Assembly: GCF_024753135.1 (NCBI RefSeq)
Contig: NZ_JANUGP010000024.1
Coordinates: 1-64,000, forward strand
DNA: 64,000 nt
Direction: 5' to 3'
Origin: Streptomyces pyxinicus
Lineage (GTDB): Bacteria > Actinomycetota > Actinomycetes > Streptomycetales > Streptomycetaceae
The notes under the pieces were generated by a model. It ran no database searches. It had not been told where the DNA came from and worked only from the letters and a program-made list of their open reading frames with translations. Below, in pieces: positions 16,406-24,536 of the stretch; position 1 is the first letter of the stretch; every line of letters starts with the position of its first letter. The translations under genes and the position numbers were made by a program.

Positions 16406-17371
16406 GTGACCATGCCCACCACTGCTCCCACAGCTCAGGCTCTCGTCGACGTCACCGCGTCCGACAGCACGCTGCGCCGCTTCCTGCACGGGCTGCCCGG
16501 CGTCGACGCGGTCGGCCTGGAGGCGCGCGCCGCGGCTCTCGGCACCCGTTCCATCAAGACCACCGCGAAGGCGTACGCCATCGACCTCGCCATCTCGATG
16601 GTCGACCTGACGACGCTGGAAGGCGCGGACACCCCGGGCAAGGTCCGGGCGCTCGGCGCCAAGGCGGTCCACCCCGACCCCACGGACCGCACGGCCCCGA
16701 CCACGGCCGCGGTCTGCGTCTACCCCGACATGGTGGCCGTCGCCAAGGAGGCCGTCGCCGGCTCCGGCGTCAAGGTCGCCTCGGTCGCCACCGCCTTCCC
16801 GGCCGGCCGCGCCGCGCTCGACGTGAAGCTGGCCGACGTGCGCGAGGCCGTCGCAGCGGGCGCCGACGAGATCGACATGGTCATCGACCGGGGCGCGTTC
16901 CTGGCCGGCGGGTATCTGAAGGTGTACGACGAGATCACCGCCGTGAAGGAGGCCTGCGGGACCAGTGCCCGGCTGAAGGTCATCTTCGAGACCGGCGAGC
17001 TGTCGACGTACGACAACATCCGCCGCGCCTCCTGGCTCGGCATGCTGGCCGGCGCCGACTTCATCAAGACCTCCACCGGCAAGGTCGCCGTCAACGCGAC
17101 CCCCGCCAACACCCTGCTGATGCTGGAGGCGGTGCGCGACTTCCGCGCCCAGACCGGCGTCCAGGTCGGCGTGAAGCCCGCCGGCGGCATCCGCACCACC
17201 AAGGACGCCGTCAAGTTCCTGGTGCTCGTGAACGAGACGGCGGGCGCGGACTGGCTGGACAACCACTGGTTCCGCTTCGGCGCCTCCTCGCTCCTCAACG
17301 ACCTGCTGATGCAGCGCCAGAAGCTGGCCACCGGCCGCTACTCCGGCCCCGACTACGTGACGGTGGACTGA
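16406..17371 (+). CDS. deoC: Deoxyribose-phosphate aldolase
   Basis: DeoC cleaves 2-deoxyribose-5-phosphate to glyceraldehyde-3-phosphate and acetaldehyde. The 321-residue protein contains DEIDMVIDRGAFLAG, the VIFETGELSTYDNI strand and the Schiff-base lysine segment ADFIKTSTGKVA. The second active-site lysine lies in VGVKPAGGIRTTKDAV. It is longer than the E. coli enzyme and matches the actinobacterial group. TATGCT ends 6 bp before GTG 16406 and there is no ribosome site, so GTG is probably the leaderless 5' end; ATG at 16412 is the alternative. The two aldehyde dehydrogenase genes follow within 5 bp and by overlap, suiting removal of the acetaldehyde. Confidence 0.95.
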   Translation: MTMPTTAPTAQALVDVTASDSTLRRFLHGLPGVDAVGLEARAAALGTRSIKTTAKAYAIDLAISMVDLTTLEGADTPGKVRALGAKAVHPDPTDRTAPTTAAVCVYPDMVAVAKEAVAGSGVKVASVATAFPAGRAALDVKLADVREAVAAGADEIDMVIDRGAFLAGGYLKVYDEITAVKEACGTSARLKVIFETGELSTYDNIRRASWLGMLAGADFIKTSTGKVAVNATPANTLLMLEAVRDFRAQTGVQVGVKPAGGIRTTKDAVKFLVLVNETAGADWLDNHWFRFGASSLLNDLLMQRQKLATGRYSGPDYVTVD

Positions 17372-17376
17372 TCACC

Positions 17377-18840
17377 ATGGCTTCCGCATTCGAGTACGCC
17401 CCCGCGCCCGAGTCCCGCTCGGTCGTCGACATCGCCCCCTCCTACGGCCTGTTCATCGACGGTGAGTTCACCGACGCCGCCGACGGCAAGGTGTTCAAAA
17501 CCGTCAGCCCCAGCACCGAGGAGGTGCTGTCCGAGGTCGCCCAGGCCGGTGAGGCAGACGTCGACCGCGCCGTCCGGGCCGCCCGCAAGGCGTTCGAGAA
17601 GTGGTCCGCGCTGCCCGGCTCCGAGCGCGCCAAGTACCTGTTCCGCATCGCCCGGATCATCCAGGAGCGCAGCCGCGAACTGGCCGTCCTGGAGACGCTG
17701 GACAACGGCAAGCCGATCAAGGAGACCCGCGACGCGGACCTCCCGCTGGTCGCCGCGCACTTCTTCTACTACGCCGGCTGGGCCGACAAGCTGGATCACG
17801 CCGGGTTCGGCCGGAGGACGACAAATGGGCCCAGCGGTGCGAACCCGGCTCCGCTGGGCGTGGCCGGCCAGATCATCCCGTGGAACTTCCCGCTGCTGAT
17901 GCTGGCGTGGAAGATCGCCCCGGCGCTCGCGACCGGCAACACGGTCGTCCTCAAGCCCGCCGAGACCACCCCGCTGTCGGCGCTGTTCTTCGCGGACATC
18001 TGCCGCCAGGCCGGCCTGCCCAGGGGTGTCGTCAACATCCTCCCGGGCTACGGCGACGCGGGCGCCGCGCTGGTCGCGCACCCGGACGTGAACAAGGTGG
18101 CCTTCACCGGCTCCACCGCCGTGGGCAAGGAGATCGCCCGCACGGTCGCCGGCACGAACAAGAAGCTCACCCTGGAGCTGGGCGGCAAGGGCGCCAACAT
18201 CGTCTTCGACGACGCCCCGATCGACCAGGCCGTCGAGGGCATCGTCACCGGCATCTTCTTCAACCAGGGCCAGGTCTGCTGCGCCGGCTCCCGGCTGCTG
18301 GTCCAGGAGTCGATCCACGACGAGCTGCTGGACTCCCTCAAGCGCCGGCTGTCCACGCTGCGCCTCGGCGACCCGCTGGACAAGAACACCGACATCGGCG
18401 CGATCAACTCCGCCGAGCAGCTGGCCCGGATCACCGCGCTGACCGAGCAGGGCGAGGCGGAGGGCGCCGAGCGCTGGTCCCCGGCCTGCGAACTGCCCGG
18501 CTCCGGTTACTGGTTCGCACCGACGCTGTTCACGAACGTCACCCAGGCGCACACCATCGCCCGCGACGAGATCTTCGGCCCGGTGCTGTCGGTCCTCACC
18601 TTCCGCACGCCGGACGAGGCGGTCGCCAAGGCGAACAACACGCAGTACGGCCTCTCGGCGGGCATCTGGACCGAGAAGGGCTCGCGGATCCTGGCGGTCG
18701 CGGGCAAGCTGCGCGCGGGCGTGATCTGGTCCAACACCTTCAACAAGTTCGACCCGACCTCGCCGTTCGGCGGTTACAAGGAGTCGGGTTTCGGCCGCGA
18801 GGGCGGTCGCCACGGCCTGGAGGCTTACCTCGATGTCTGA
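17377..18840 (+). CDS. Aldehyde dehydrogenase, catalytic
   Basis: This 487-residue NAD(P)-dependent enzyme starts 5 bp after deoC. It has the full ALDH fold: PWNFPLLMLAWKIAPALATG and LKPAETTPLSALF in the cofactor domain, the general base Glu in LELGGKGANIVF, the nucleophile in NQGQVCCAGSR, and DEIFGPVLSV plus SPFGGYKESGFGREGG near the end. The likely substrate is acetaldehyde released by DeoC. An odd stretch around codons 145-160 (17809-17856) replaces the usual short loop before PLGVAGQ. It uses rare codons AGG, ACA and AAT and looks like a small insertion. The last 8 bp overlap the next gene. Confidence 0.93.
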   Translation: MASAFEYAPAPESRSVVDIAPSYGLFIDGEFTDAADGKVFKTVSPSTEEVLSEVAQAGEADVDRAVRAARKAFEKWSALPGSERAKYLFRIARIIQERSRELAVLETLDNGKPIKETRDADLPLVAAHFFYYAGWADKLDHAGFGRRTTNGPSGANPAPLGVAGQIIPWNFPLLMLAWKIAPALATGNTVVLKPAETTPLSALFFADICRQAGLPRGVVNILPGYGDAGAALVAHPDVNKVAFTGSTAVGKEIARTVAGTNKKLTLELGGKGANIVFDDAPIDQAVEGIVTGIFFNQGQVCCAGSRLLVQESIHDELLDSLKRRLSTLRLGDPLDKNTDIGAINSAEQLARITALTEQGEAEGAERWSPACELPGSGYWFAPTLFTNVTQAHTIARDEIFGPVLSVLTFRTPDEAVAKANNTQYGLSAGIWTEKGSRILAVAGKLRAGVIWSNTFNKFDPTSPFGGYKESGFGREGGRHGLEAYLDV

Positions 18841-19717
18841 CCGTCTGAGCGTCTTCAAGACCTACAAGCTGTACGTCGGCGGGAAGTTCCCGCGTTCCGA
18901 GAGCGGCCGGGTGTACGAGGTGACGGACTCCAAGGGCAACTGGCTGGCGAACGCTCCCCGGTCCTCCCGCAAGGACGCCCGGGACGCGGTCGTCGCCGCC
19001 CGCAAGGCGTTCGGCGGCTGGTCCGGCGCGACCGCCTACAACCGGGGCCAGGTCCTGTACCGGGTCGCGGAGATGCTGGAGGGCCGCCGCGAGCAGTTCA
19101 CGCGCGAGGTCGCCGAGGCGGAGGGCCTGTCGAAGTCGAAGGCGGCGGCGGTCGTGGACGCCACCGTCGACCGCTGGGTCTGGTACGCCGGGTGGACCGA
19201 CAAGATCGCCCAGGTGACCGGCGGCGCCAACCCGGTCGCGGGCCCGTTCTTCAACCTCTCCTCGCCCGAGCCGACCGGCGTGGTCGCCGTACTGGCCCCG
19301 CGGGAGTCGTCGTTCCTCGGCCTGGTCTCGGTGCTCGCCCCGGTGATCGCCACCGGCAACACGGCGGTCGTCGTCGCCTCCGAGCGGGCCCCGCTGCCCG
19401 CCCTGTCCCTGGGCGAGGTGCTGGCCACCTCCGACGTGCCGGGCGGTGTCGTCAACGTCCTGTCCGGCGGTACGGCGGAACTGGCGGCCCCGCTGGCCGC
19501 GCACCAGGACGTCAACGCGATCGACCTCGCGGGCGCCGACGAGGCGCTGGCGAAGGAGCTGGAGATCTCGGCGGCCGACAACCTGAAGCGGGTTTTGCGT
19601 CCGGGTCCCGTGGACTGGGCCGCGACGCCGGGGACCGAGCGGCTCACCGCGTTCCTGGAGACGAAGACGGTGTGGCACCCGACGGGCTCGCTGGGCGCGT
19701 CGGGGTCCTCGTACTGA
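18833..19717 (+). CDS. Aldehyde dehydrogenase-like protein lacking the catalytic domain
   Basis: The 294-residue protein matches only the N-terminal, cofactor-binding half of aldehyde dehydrogenases. It begins FKTYKLYVGGKFPRSESGR and has WSGATAYNRGQVLYRVAEML, TGVVAVLAPRESSFLGLVS and VIATGNTAVVVASERAPLPA. The Glu and Cys active-site segments never appear; after SAADNLKRVLRPGPVDW it ends in a short tail. It overlaps the catalytic gene by 8 bp. The arrangement resembles a split ALDH16, in which a second ALDH module is non-catalytic, so a structural partner role is inferred. No frameshift was seen, as the DNA after the stop is intergenic repeat. Confidence 0.85.
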   Translation: MSDRLSVFKTYKLYVGGKFPRSESGRVYEVTDSKGNWLANAPRSSRKDARDAVVAARKAFGGWSGATAYNRGQVLYRVAEMLEGRREQFTREVAEAEGLSKSKAAAVVDATVDRWVWYAGWTDKIAQVTGGANPVAGPFFNLSSPEPTGVVAVLAPRESSFLGLVSVLAPVIATGNTAVVVASERAPLPALSLGEVLATSDVPGGVVNVLSGGTAELAAPLAAHQDVNAIDLAGADEALAKELEISAADNLKRVLRPGPVDWAATPGTERLTAFLETKTVWHPTGSLGASGSSY

Positions 19718-19791
19718 CGAAGCCCGCACGGGCCCTGACGGGGTCCGGATGGGCGGGGGCTGCGCGATGCGGCCGGGTGCGGGGCCTTCCC

Positions 19792-19825
19792 CGTGGCCGG
19801 TCGCGCAGTTCCCCGCGCCCCTCAG
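19792..19825. repeat. Dispersed Streptomyces intergenic repeat, copy 5
   Basis: GTGGCCGGTCGCGCAGTTCC is followed by CCGCGCCCCTCA. It fills the space between the ALDH-like gene and the convergent secreted-protein gene and overlaps the latter's stop codon. Confidence 0.75.
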
Positions 19826-20235
19826 ACGTCCTGATGGGCGCTCAGCGCGCTGAGGAGCGGCCCCACCAGCGGGACGCCGCCGAGGGACCGGGCCTGGGCC
19901 AGGGGGGCCGTCAGCATCTGGGTGCTGACCGGCTTGAAGTCGGCGAGCTGGGTGCCGATGCCGTTGTCCAGCGGGTCGACTCCCGTGCCGGCGAGGGGGT
20001 TGGGCTTGAGGCCGGCCACCGGGCCGGTCACGTAGCCCACCGCGCCGGTCAGCGCCTGCAGGCCCGCTTGCGGGTCCACGTTGCCGATCCCCACCGGCCG
20101 GGAGTTGAGGCCGGCGACCGGGGAGGAGTCCGCCGCCGCCGTGGCCGCCCCCGCGCCCAGCGCCGCCCCGGCGGTCGCCAGGACGATCAGGGCGCGCCGC
20201 GCGGTGGAGGTGCGGGAGGAAGTGTGTCGTGCCAT
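19822..20235 (-). CDS. Small secreted protein, unknown function
   Basis: The 137-residue protein starts with a classic signal peptide: RHTSSRTSTARRA, then ALIVLATAGAALGAGAATAA, with cleavage probably after AAADS. The mature part has no Cys and is rich in Gly, Leu, Pro and Ala, with repeated short turns such as PVAGLNSRP, PVAGLKPNPLAG and GGVPLVGPLLSAL. It resembles the second small secreted protein of this window (26255-26638) in style, and such proteins are widespread in Streptomyces without known function. The ATG at 20235 is preferred over the upstream one because the signal peptide then has normal length. Confidence 0.75.
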   Translation of the reverse strand: MARHTSSRTSTARRALIVLATAGAALGAGAATAAADSSPVAGLNSRPVGIGNVDPQAGLQALTGAVGYVTGPVAGLKPNPLAGTGVDPLDNGIGTQLADFKPVSTQMLTAPLAQARSLGGVPLVGPLLSALSAHQDV

Positions 20236-20362
20236 CGCTGGTGCCACCTTCTGGTGCGCAGGGTAAGGATGTCGGCACACAGGGTAGTTGAGGCGGGAGT
20301 CACGCTCAAAAGCCGACCCGCGGGGTCGGCAGGCGGCCCCCCATGCGTCAAACTGGTGTTCC

Positions 20363-21001
20363 GTGAGCCTTCATCTCCCGTCCCCCGCCCGTGTCGTGCT
20401 GCTGTGCGGCCCCTCCGGCTCGGGCAAATCCCTGGTCGCCGCCCGCTCCGGGCTCCCCGTCCTGCGTCTGGACGACTTCTACAAGGAGGGTGACGACCCC
20501 ACCCTGCCGCTGGTGGCGGGCAGTTCGGACATCGACTGGGACCACCCCGGGTCGTGGGACGCGGAGGTCGCGGTCGAGGCCATCGCCCGGCTGTGCGCCA
20601 CCGGGTCGACGCCGGTGCCGGTGTACGACCTCTCGCTGAGCGCCCGTACCGGCGAGGAGACGCTGCACATCGGCCGTACCCCGCTGTTCATCGCGGAGGG
20701 CATCTTCGCCGCCGAGATCGTCGAGCGCTGCCGGGAGCGGGGGCTGCTCGCCGACGCGCTGTGTCTGCGCCGGGGCGCCTTCACCACCTTCCGGCGGCGC
20801 TTCCTGCGGGACCTGCGGGAGGGCCGCAAGTCGGTGCCGTTCCTGCTGCGCCGGGGCTGGCGGCTGATGCGCTCCGAGCGGTCGATCGTCTCCCGCCAGG
20901 TGGCACTGGGCGCGCATCCCTGCGACCGGGACGAGGCGCTGGGCCGGCTGGCGGCGGCAGCGGCGGGGCGCCGGGCGCGGGAGCAGCGGACGGCGGCGTG
21001 A
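20363..21001 (+). CDS. Uridine kinase-like P-loop protein
   Basis: The 212-residue protein has a Walker A loop VVLLCGPSGSGKS at about 11-23, then VLRLDDFYKEGDD and DIDWDHPGSWD as in uridine/phosphoribulokinase-type kinases. FIAEGIFAAEIVERC and FTTFRRRFLRDLREGRKS follow. It probably phosphorylates uridine or a related nucleoside, which suits the salvage genes nearby, but no member with this exact layout is assigned with certainty in my memory. GTG 20363 gives a compact start; upstream in-frame sequence lacks coding character. Confidence 0.8.
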   Translation: MSLHLPSPARVVLLCGPSGSGKSLVAARSGLPVLRLDDFYKEGDDPTLPLVAGSSDIDWDHPGSWDAEVAVEAIARLCATGSTPVPVYDLSLSARTGEETLHIGRTPLFIAEGIFAAEIVERCRERGLLADALCLRRGAFTTFRRRFLRDLREGRKSVPFLLRRGWRLMRSERSIVSRQVALGAHPCDRDEALGRLAAAAAGRRAREQRTAA

Positions 21002-21094
21002 CGGCCGTACCCGCCGTGGCCGGTCCTCGGGGGCCGGAAACGCGGAACGGGACTGGTGGGACCCCCCGGTCCGCCAGTCCCGCCCCTGTGCGCT

Positions 21095-21212
21095 CCCCCG
21101 TGTTTCCCCCGTAGGGGCCCACCCCCCAGTGGTCCCCCCGTCACCCCCGTGTTTCCCCCGTAGGACCCACCCCCCAGCGGATCCCCGTCCCCCGTGGGCC
21201 ACCCCCCAGTGG
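21095..21212. repeat. Imperfect tandem repeat 3' of sigQ
   Basis: A roughly 38-bp unit starting CCCCCGTGTTTCCCCCGTAG and ending ACCCCCCAGTGG occurs at 21095-21132 and 21144-21180. A shortened third copy is at 21189-21212. It fills the 3' gap between the uridine kinase-like gene and the convergent sigQ gene. Confidence 0.8.
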
Positions 21213-21220
21213 CCCCGCCT

Positions 21221-21961
21221 TCAGGCGACCAGCTCGCCGAAGGCGCTCTCCTCGTCACGGCCGAAGCTGAGGACCTCGTCCTCGCGCAGCCGGCGCAGCG
21301 AGCGCCAGATGCTGGACTTCACCGTGCCGACACTGATGCCGAGGATGTCGGCGATCTCCGGGTCCGTGCGGCCCTCGTAGTAGCGCAGGACCAGCATGGT
21401 GCGCTGCGGTTCGGGCAGCCGGGCCAGCGCCTGCCAGAGGACCGCGCGCAGCTCGGTGCCGCGCATCGCGTCCGTCTCGCCGGGCGTCTCGGGCAGTTCC
21501 TCGGTCGGGTACTCGTTGAGCTTGCGGCGCCGCCAGGCGCTGATGTGCAGGTTGGTCATGGTGCGGCGCAGGTAGCCGCCCACGGCCGCCTTGTCGCTGA
21601 TCCGGTCCCAGGCCCGGTAGGTCGAGAACAGCGCGCTCTGGAGCAGGTCCTCGGCCTCGTAGCGATCACCGGTCAGGTGGTAGGCCGTGGCGTACAGGGA
21701 GGCGCGGCGCTCCTGGACGTAGGCGGTGAACTCCGCCTCCGACAGCGAGCGGCGCCGCTCCCCCGAGTCCTCCCCGTACGCCTCTCCCCCGTGCTTCTCC
21801 CCCGTGTGTGCGTCGACCACCGTCATGTACGCGGTGTGCTGACGCCCGGTGCCGCGAACGCACCCCCGTCCGCTCACACCACCGGACTTCTCCGCTCCCC
21901 GGCGTCCGTCGTGCAGACGCGTGACCACTGCGCTGGTGCTGATGCTGTGCAGCGTGTTCAT
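21221..21961 (-). CDS. sigQ: ECF RNA polymerase sigma factor SigQ
   Basis: The 246-residue sigma factor has about 75 extra residues, then region 2 (AEFTAYVQERRASLYATAYH, LLQSALFSTYRAWDRI) and region 4 (LARLPEPQRTMLVLRYYEGR with DILGISVGTVKSSIWRSLRR). The length and the N-terminus (NTLHSISTSAVVTRLHDG) match my memory of SigQ of S. coelicolor, which lies divergent from afsQ1 just as here. ATG 21961 has GGGGAG 6 bp upstream, so I chose it over the longer frame. Family knowledge: sigQ is an AfsQ1 target that affects antibiotic production and development. Confidence 0.92.
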   Translation of the reverse strand: MNTLHSISTSAVVTRLHDGRRGAEKSGGVSGRGCVRGTGRQHTAYMTVVDAHTGEKHGGEAYGEDSGERRRSLSEAEFTAYVQERRASLYATAYHLTGDRYEAEDLLQSALFSTYRAWDRISDKAAVGGYLRRTMTNLHISAWRRRKLNEYPTEELPETPGETDAMRGTELRAVLWQALARLPEPQRTMLVLRYYEGRTDPEIADILGISVGTVKSSIWRSLRRLREDEVLSFGRDEESAFGELVA

Positions 21962-22104
21962 CTCGCGCTCCCCGTCGTGGACTTCCGGTGCTTCCGTGGT
22001 GCTCCGGCGCTGTCTCGCAGTGCCGCGGGCCGGCCTGCCGTTCCCGGCGTCCTGCCCGTGCCGAAAAGACTGCCGGGGCCACTTCATCGCCGTGTCCGTC
22101 GACT

Positions 22105-22144
22105 GTCACAGACCTGTCACAGGCCATCGGGACCCGGCTGTCAC
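22105..22144. promoter_or_regulatory. AfsQ1 binding site between sigQ and afsQ1
   Basis: GTCAC (22105-22109), six bases, then GTCAC (22116-22120) exactly fits the published AfsQ1 consensus GTnAC-N6-GTnAC, as I recall it. A further GTCAC lies at 22140-22144. The position in the divergent sigQ/afsQ1 region fits autoregulation and control of sigQ. Confidence 0.75.
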
Positions 22145-22227
22145 GCTGGGCACACAGGTGATGGCGGTGTGCGGGTATCGGTCCCGGCGGTCGTCCCGCG
22201 CCCCCTCCATGGGCCAGAATGAGCCCC

Positions 22228-22905
22228 GTGCCTTCCCTGTTGCTGATCGAGGACGACGACGCCATCCGCACGGCCCTGGAGCTGTCCCTGACGCGCCAGG
22301 GACACCGGGTGGCCACCGCTGCCAGCGGCGAGGACGGTCTGAAGCTGCTGCGCGAGCAGCGGCCGGACCTGATCGTGCTGGACGTGATGCTGCCCGGCAT
22401 CGACGGGTTCGAGGTGTGCCGGCGCATCCGGCGCACGGACCAGTTGCCGATCATCCTGCTGACCGCGCGCAGCGACGACATCGACGTGGTGGTCGGTCTG
22501 GAGTCCGGTGCCGACGACTACGTGGTCAAGCCGGTGCAGGGCCGGGTGCTGGACGCCCGCATCCGTGCCGTGCTGCGCCGCGGGGAGCGCGAGTCCAGCG
22601 ACTCGGCGACGTTCGGCAGCCTCGTCATCGACCGCTCGGCCATGACCGTGACGAAGAACGGCGCGGACCTCCAGCTGACCCCGACCGAGCTGCGGCTGCT
22701 GCTGGAGCTGAGCCGCCGGCCCGGTCAGGCGCTGTCCCGGCAGCAGTTGCTGCGGCTGGTGTGGGAGCACGACTACCTGGGCGACTCGCGCCTGGTGGAC
22801 GCCTGTGTGCAGCGGCTGCGCGCCAAGGTGGAGGACGTGCCCTCCTCCCCGACCCTGATCCGTACCGTCCGTGGTGTCGGCTACCGCCTGGACTCGCCTC
22901 AGTGA
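22228..22905 (+). CDS. afsQ1: Two-component response regulator AfsQ1
   Basis: This 225-residue OmpR-type regulator is paired with AfsQ2. The receiver domain starts PSLLLIEDDDAIRTALELSL, has the phospho-acceptor Asp in LIVLDVMLPGIDG and the switch Lys in ADDYVVKPVQ. The winged-helix output domain ends RLRAKVEDVPSSPTLIRTVR plus GVGYRL. GTG 22228 gives exactly the known 225-residue length and lies 7-8 bp after a -10-like CAGAAT, so a leaderless message is likely; ATG 22219 is possible. In S. coelicolor AfsQ1 balances antibiotic, nitrogen and phosphate-linked control. It overlaps afsQ2 by 4 bp (GTGA). Confidence 0.95.
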   Translation: MPSLLLIEDDDAIRTALELSLTRQGHRVATAASGEDGLKLLREQRPDLIVLDVMLPGIDGFEVCRRIRRTDQLPIILLTARSDDIDVVVGLESGADDYVVKPVQGRVLDARIRAVLRRGERESSDSATFGSLVIDRSAMTVTKNGADLQLTPTELRLLLELSRRPGQALSRQQLLRLVWEHDYLGDSRLVDACVQRLRAKVEDVPSSPTLIRTVRGVGYRLDSPQ

Positions 22906-24536
22906 CCGAGACGCGCGAGGAGCCGCGCGGCCAGGCCGCGGGGCGTGGGGGAAGGCTGTCGCGGCTGCGGTTCACGAGCCTGCGGCTGCGGCTGGTGGTG
23001 GTCTTCGCGCTGGTCGCGCTCACGGCCGCGGTGTCGGCGTCCGGGATCGCCTACTGGCTCAACCGGGAGGCGGTGCTCACCCGCGCCCAGGACGCGGTGC
23101 TGCGCGACTTCCGGCAGGAGATGCAGAACCGGGCCGGCGCCCTGCCCGAGCATCCGACACAGGACGCGTTGCAGCGGGCCGCGGGCCAGATGGCGGCCGG
23201 GAGCCAGCACTTCAGCGTGCTCCTGGCCGGCAAGGACCCGAGCGGCAAGACGGTGTACGGCAACTCGGACGGCATCAACGGCTTCTCGCTGGATGACGTG
23301 CCCGCCTCGCTGCGCGCGGCGGTCGACAAACGGCAGAAGGTGACGGACTCGGGGCAGCAGCCGTACCACCTGTTCTGGCAGCGGGTCACCGACCGGGGCA
23401 CGCCGTACCTGGTGGCCGGCACCCGGGTGATCGGCGGCGGTCCGACGGGCTACATGGCGAAGTCCCTGGAGCCGGAGGCCAAGGACCTCAACTCGCTGGC
23501 CTGGTCGCTCGGTATCGCCACCGGGCTCGCGCTGATCGGCGCCGCGCTGCTCGCGCAGGCCGCCGCCACGACCGTACTGAAGCCGGTGCACCGGCTCGGG
23601 GTGGCCGCCCGGCGGCTCGGCGAGGGCCGGCTCGACACCCGGCTCCGGGTGTCCGGCACGGACGAACTCGCCGATCTGTCGCGGACGTTCAACAACGCGG
23701 CCGAGGCGCTGGAGAAACGGGTCGCCGAGATGGCCGCCCGGGACGAGGCCTCGCGCCGCTTCGTGGCCGACATGTCGCACGAACTGCGCACCCCGCTGAC
23801 CGCCATCACCGCCGTGACGGAGGTGCTGGAGGAGGAACTGGAGTCGGAGGCCGGCGGCATCGACCCGATGATCGAGCCGGCGGTACGGCTCGTGGTCAGC
23901 GAGACGCGGCGGCTCAACAGCCTGGTCGAGAACCTGATGGAGGTGACCCGCTTCGACGCGGGCACCGCCCGGCTGGTCCTGGACGACGTGGACGTGGCCG
24001 ACCAGATCACCGCCTGCATCGACGCGCGGGCCTGGCTGGACGCGGTCGAACTGGACGCCGAGCGGGGCATCCACGCCCAGCTCGACCCGCGCCGCCTGGA
24101 CGTCATCCTGGCCAACCTGATCGGCAACGCGCTCAAGCACGGCGGCTCGCCGGTGCGGGTGTCGGTGCGGACGGCCGACGACGAGGTGGTCATCCGGGTC
24201 CGCGACCACGGCCCCGGCATCCCCGAGGACGTCCTGCCGCACGTCTTCGACCGCTTCTACAAGGCGAGCGCGTCCCGGCCGCGTTCCGAGGGCAGCGGGC
24301 TCGGTCTGTCCATCGCCCAGGAGAACGCCCACATCCACGGCGGCGGCATCACCGCGGCGAACTCCCCCGAGGGCGGTGCGGTGTTCACGCTGCGGCTGCC
24401 CCGGGACGTCTCACGGCTGACGGAGGAGGAAGCCGCCGCCGAGGAGGAACGGACCGGCAGGGCCGAGAAGGCCGAGAAGAAGAGCGAGACGAAGACCGGC
24501 GAGAAGAAGGACCGTCCCGGAAAGGAGGGGTCATGA
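22902..24536 (+). CDS. afsQ2: Two-component sensor histidine kinase AfsQ2
   Basis: This 544-residue kinase has a basic N-terminus, a first membrane helix (LVVVFALVALTAAVSASGIA, about 29-48), and an extracytoplasmic sensor of about 150 residues. A second helix follows (near 206-226), then HAMP. The dimer/phosphoacceptor segment is RRFVADMSHELRTPLTAITA with the active His, and the ATPase domain has NLIGNALKHGG, DHGPGIPEDVLPHVF and GSGLGLSIA. The last 50 residues are highly charged (Glu/Lys repeats). Its start overlaps the afsQ1 stop, and its stop overlaps the lipoprotein start (ATGA), so the three form one operon. Confidence 0.95.
   Translation: MTETREEPRGQAAGRGGRLSRLRFTSLRLRLVVVFALVALTAAVSASGIAYWLNREAVLTRAQDAVLRDFRQEMQNRAGALPEHPTQDALQRAAGQMAAGSQHFSVLLAGKDPSGKTVYGNSDGINGFSLDDVPASLRAAVDKRQKVTDSGQQPYHLFWQRVTDRGTPYLVAGTRVIGGGPTGYMAKSLEPEAKDLNSLAWSLGIATGLALIGAALLAQAAATTVLKPVHRLGVAARRLGEGRLDTRLRVSGTDELADLSRTFNNAAEALEKRVAEMAARDEASRRFVADMSHELRTPLTAITAVTEVLEEELESEAGGIDPMIEPAVRLVVSETRRLNSLVENLMEVTRFDAGTARLVLDDVDVADQITACIDARAWLDAVELDAERGIHAQLDPRRLDVILANLIGNALKHGGSPVRVSVRTADDEVVIRVRDHGPGIPEDVLPHVFDRFYKASASRPRSEGSGLGLSIAQENAHIHGGGITAANSPEGGAVFTLRLPRDVSRLTEEEAAAEEERTGRAEKAEKKSETKTGEKKDRPGKEGS

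Noticed and set aside
18833..19717. Frameshifted full-length aldehyde dehydrogenase
   Set aside because: No reading frame downstream of 19717 encodes the Glu or Cys motifs. The DNA there is a dispersed repeat, so the gene is short rather than broken.
21095..21212. CRISPR-like repeat array
   Set aside because: Units are unequal, spacers are absent and no cas genes are present, so it is a simple degenerate repeat.
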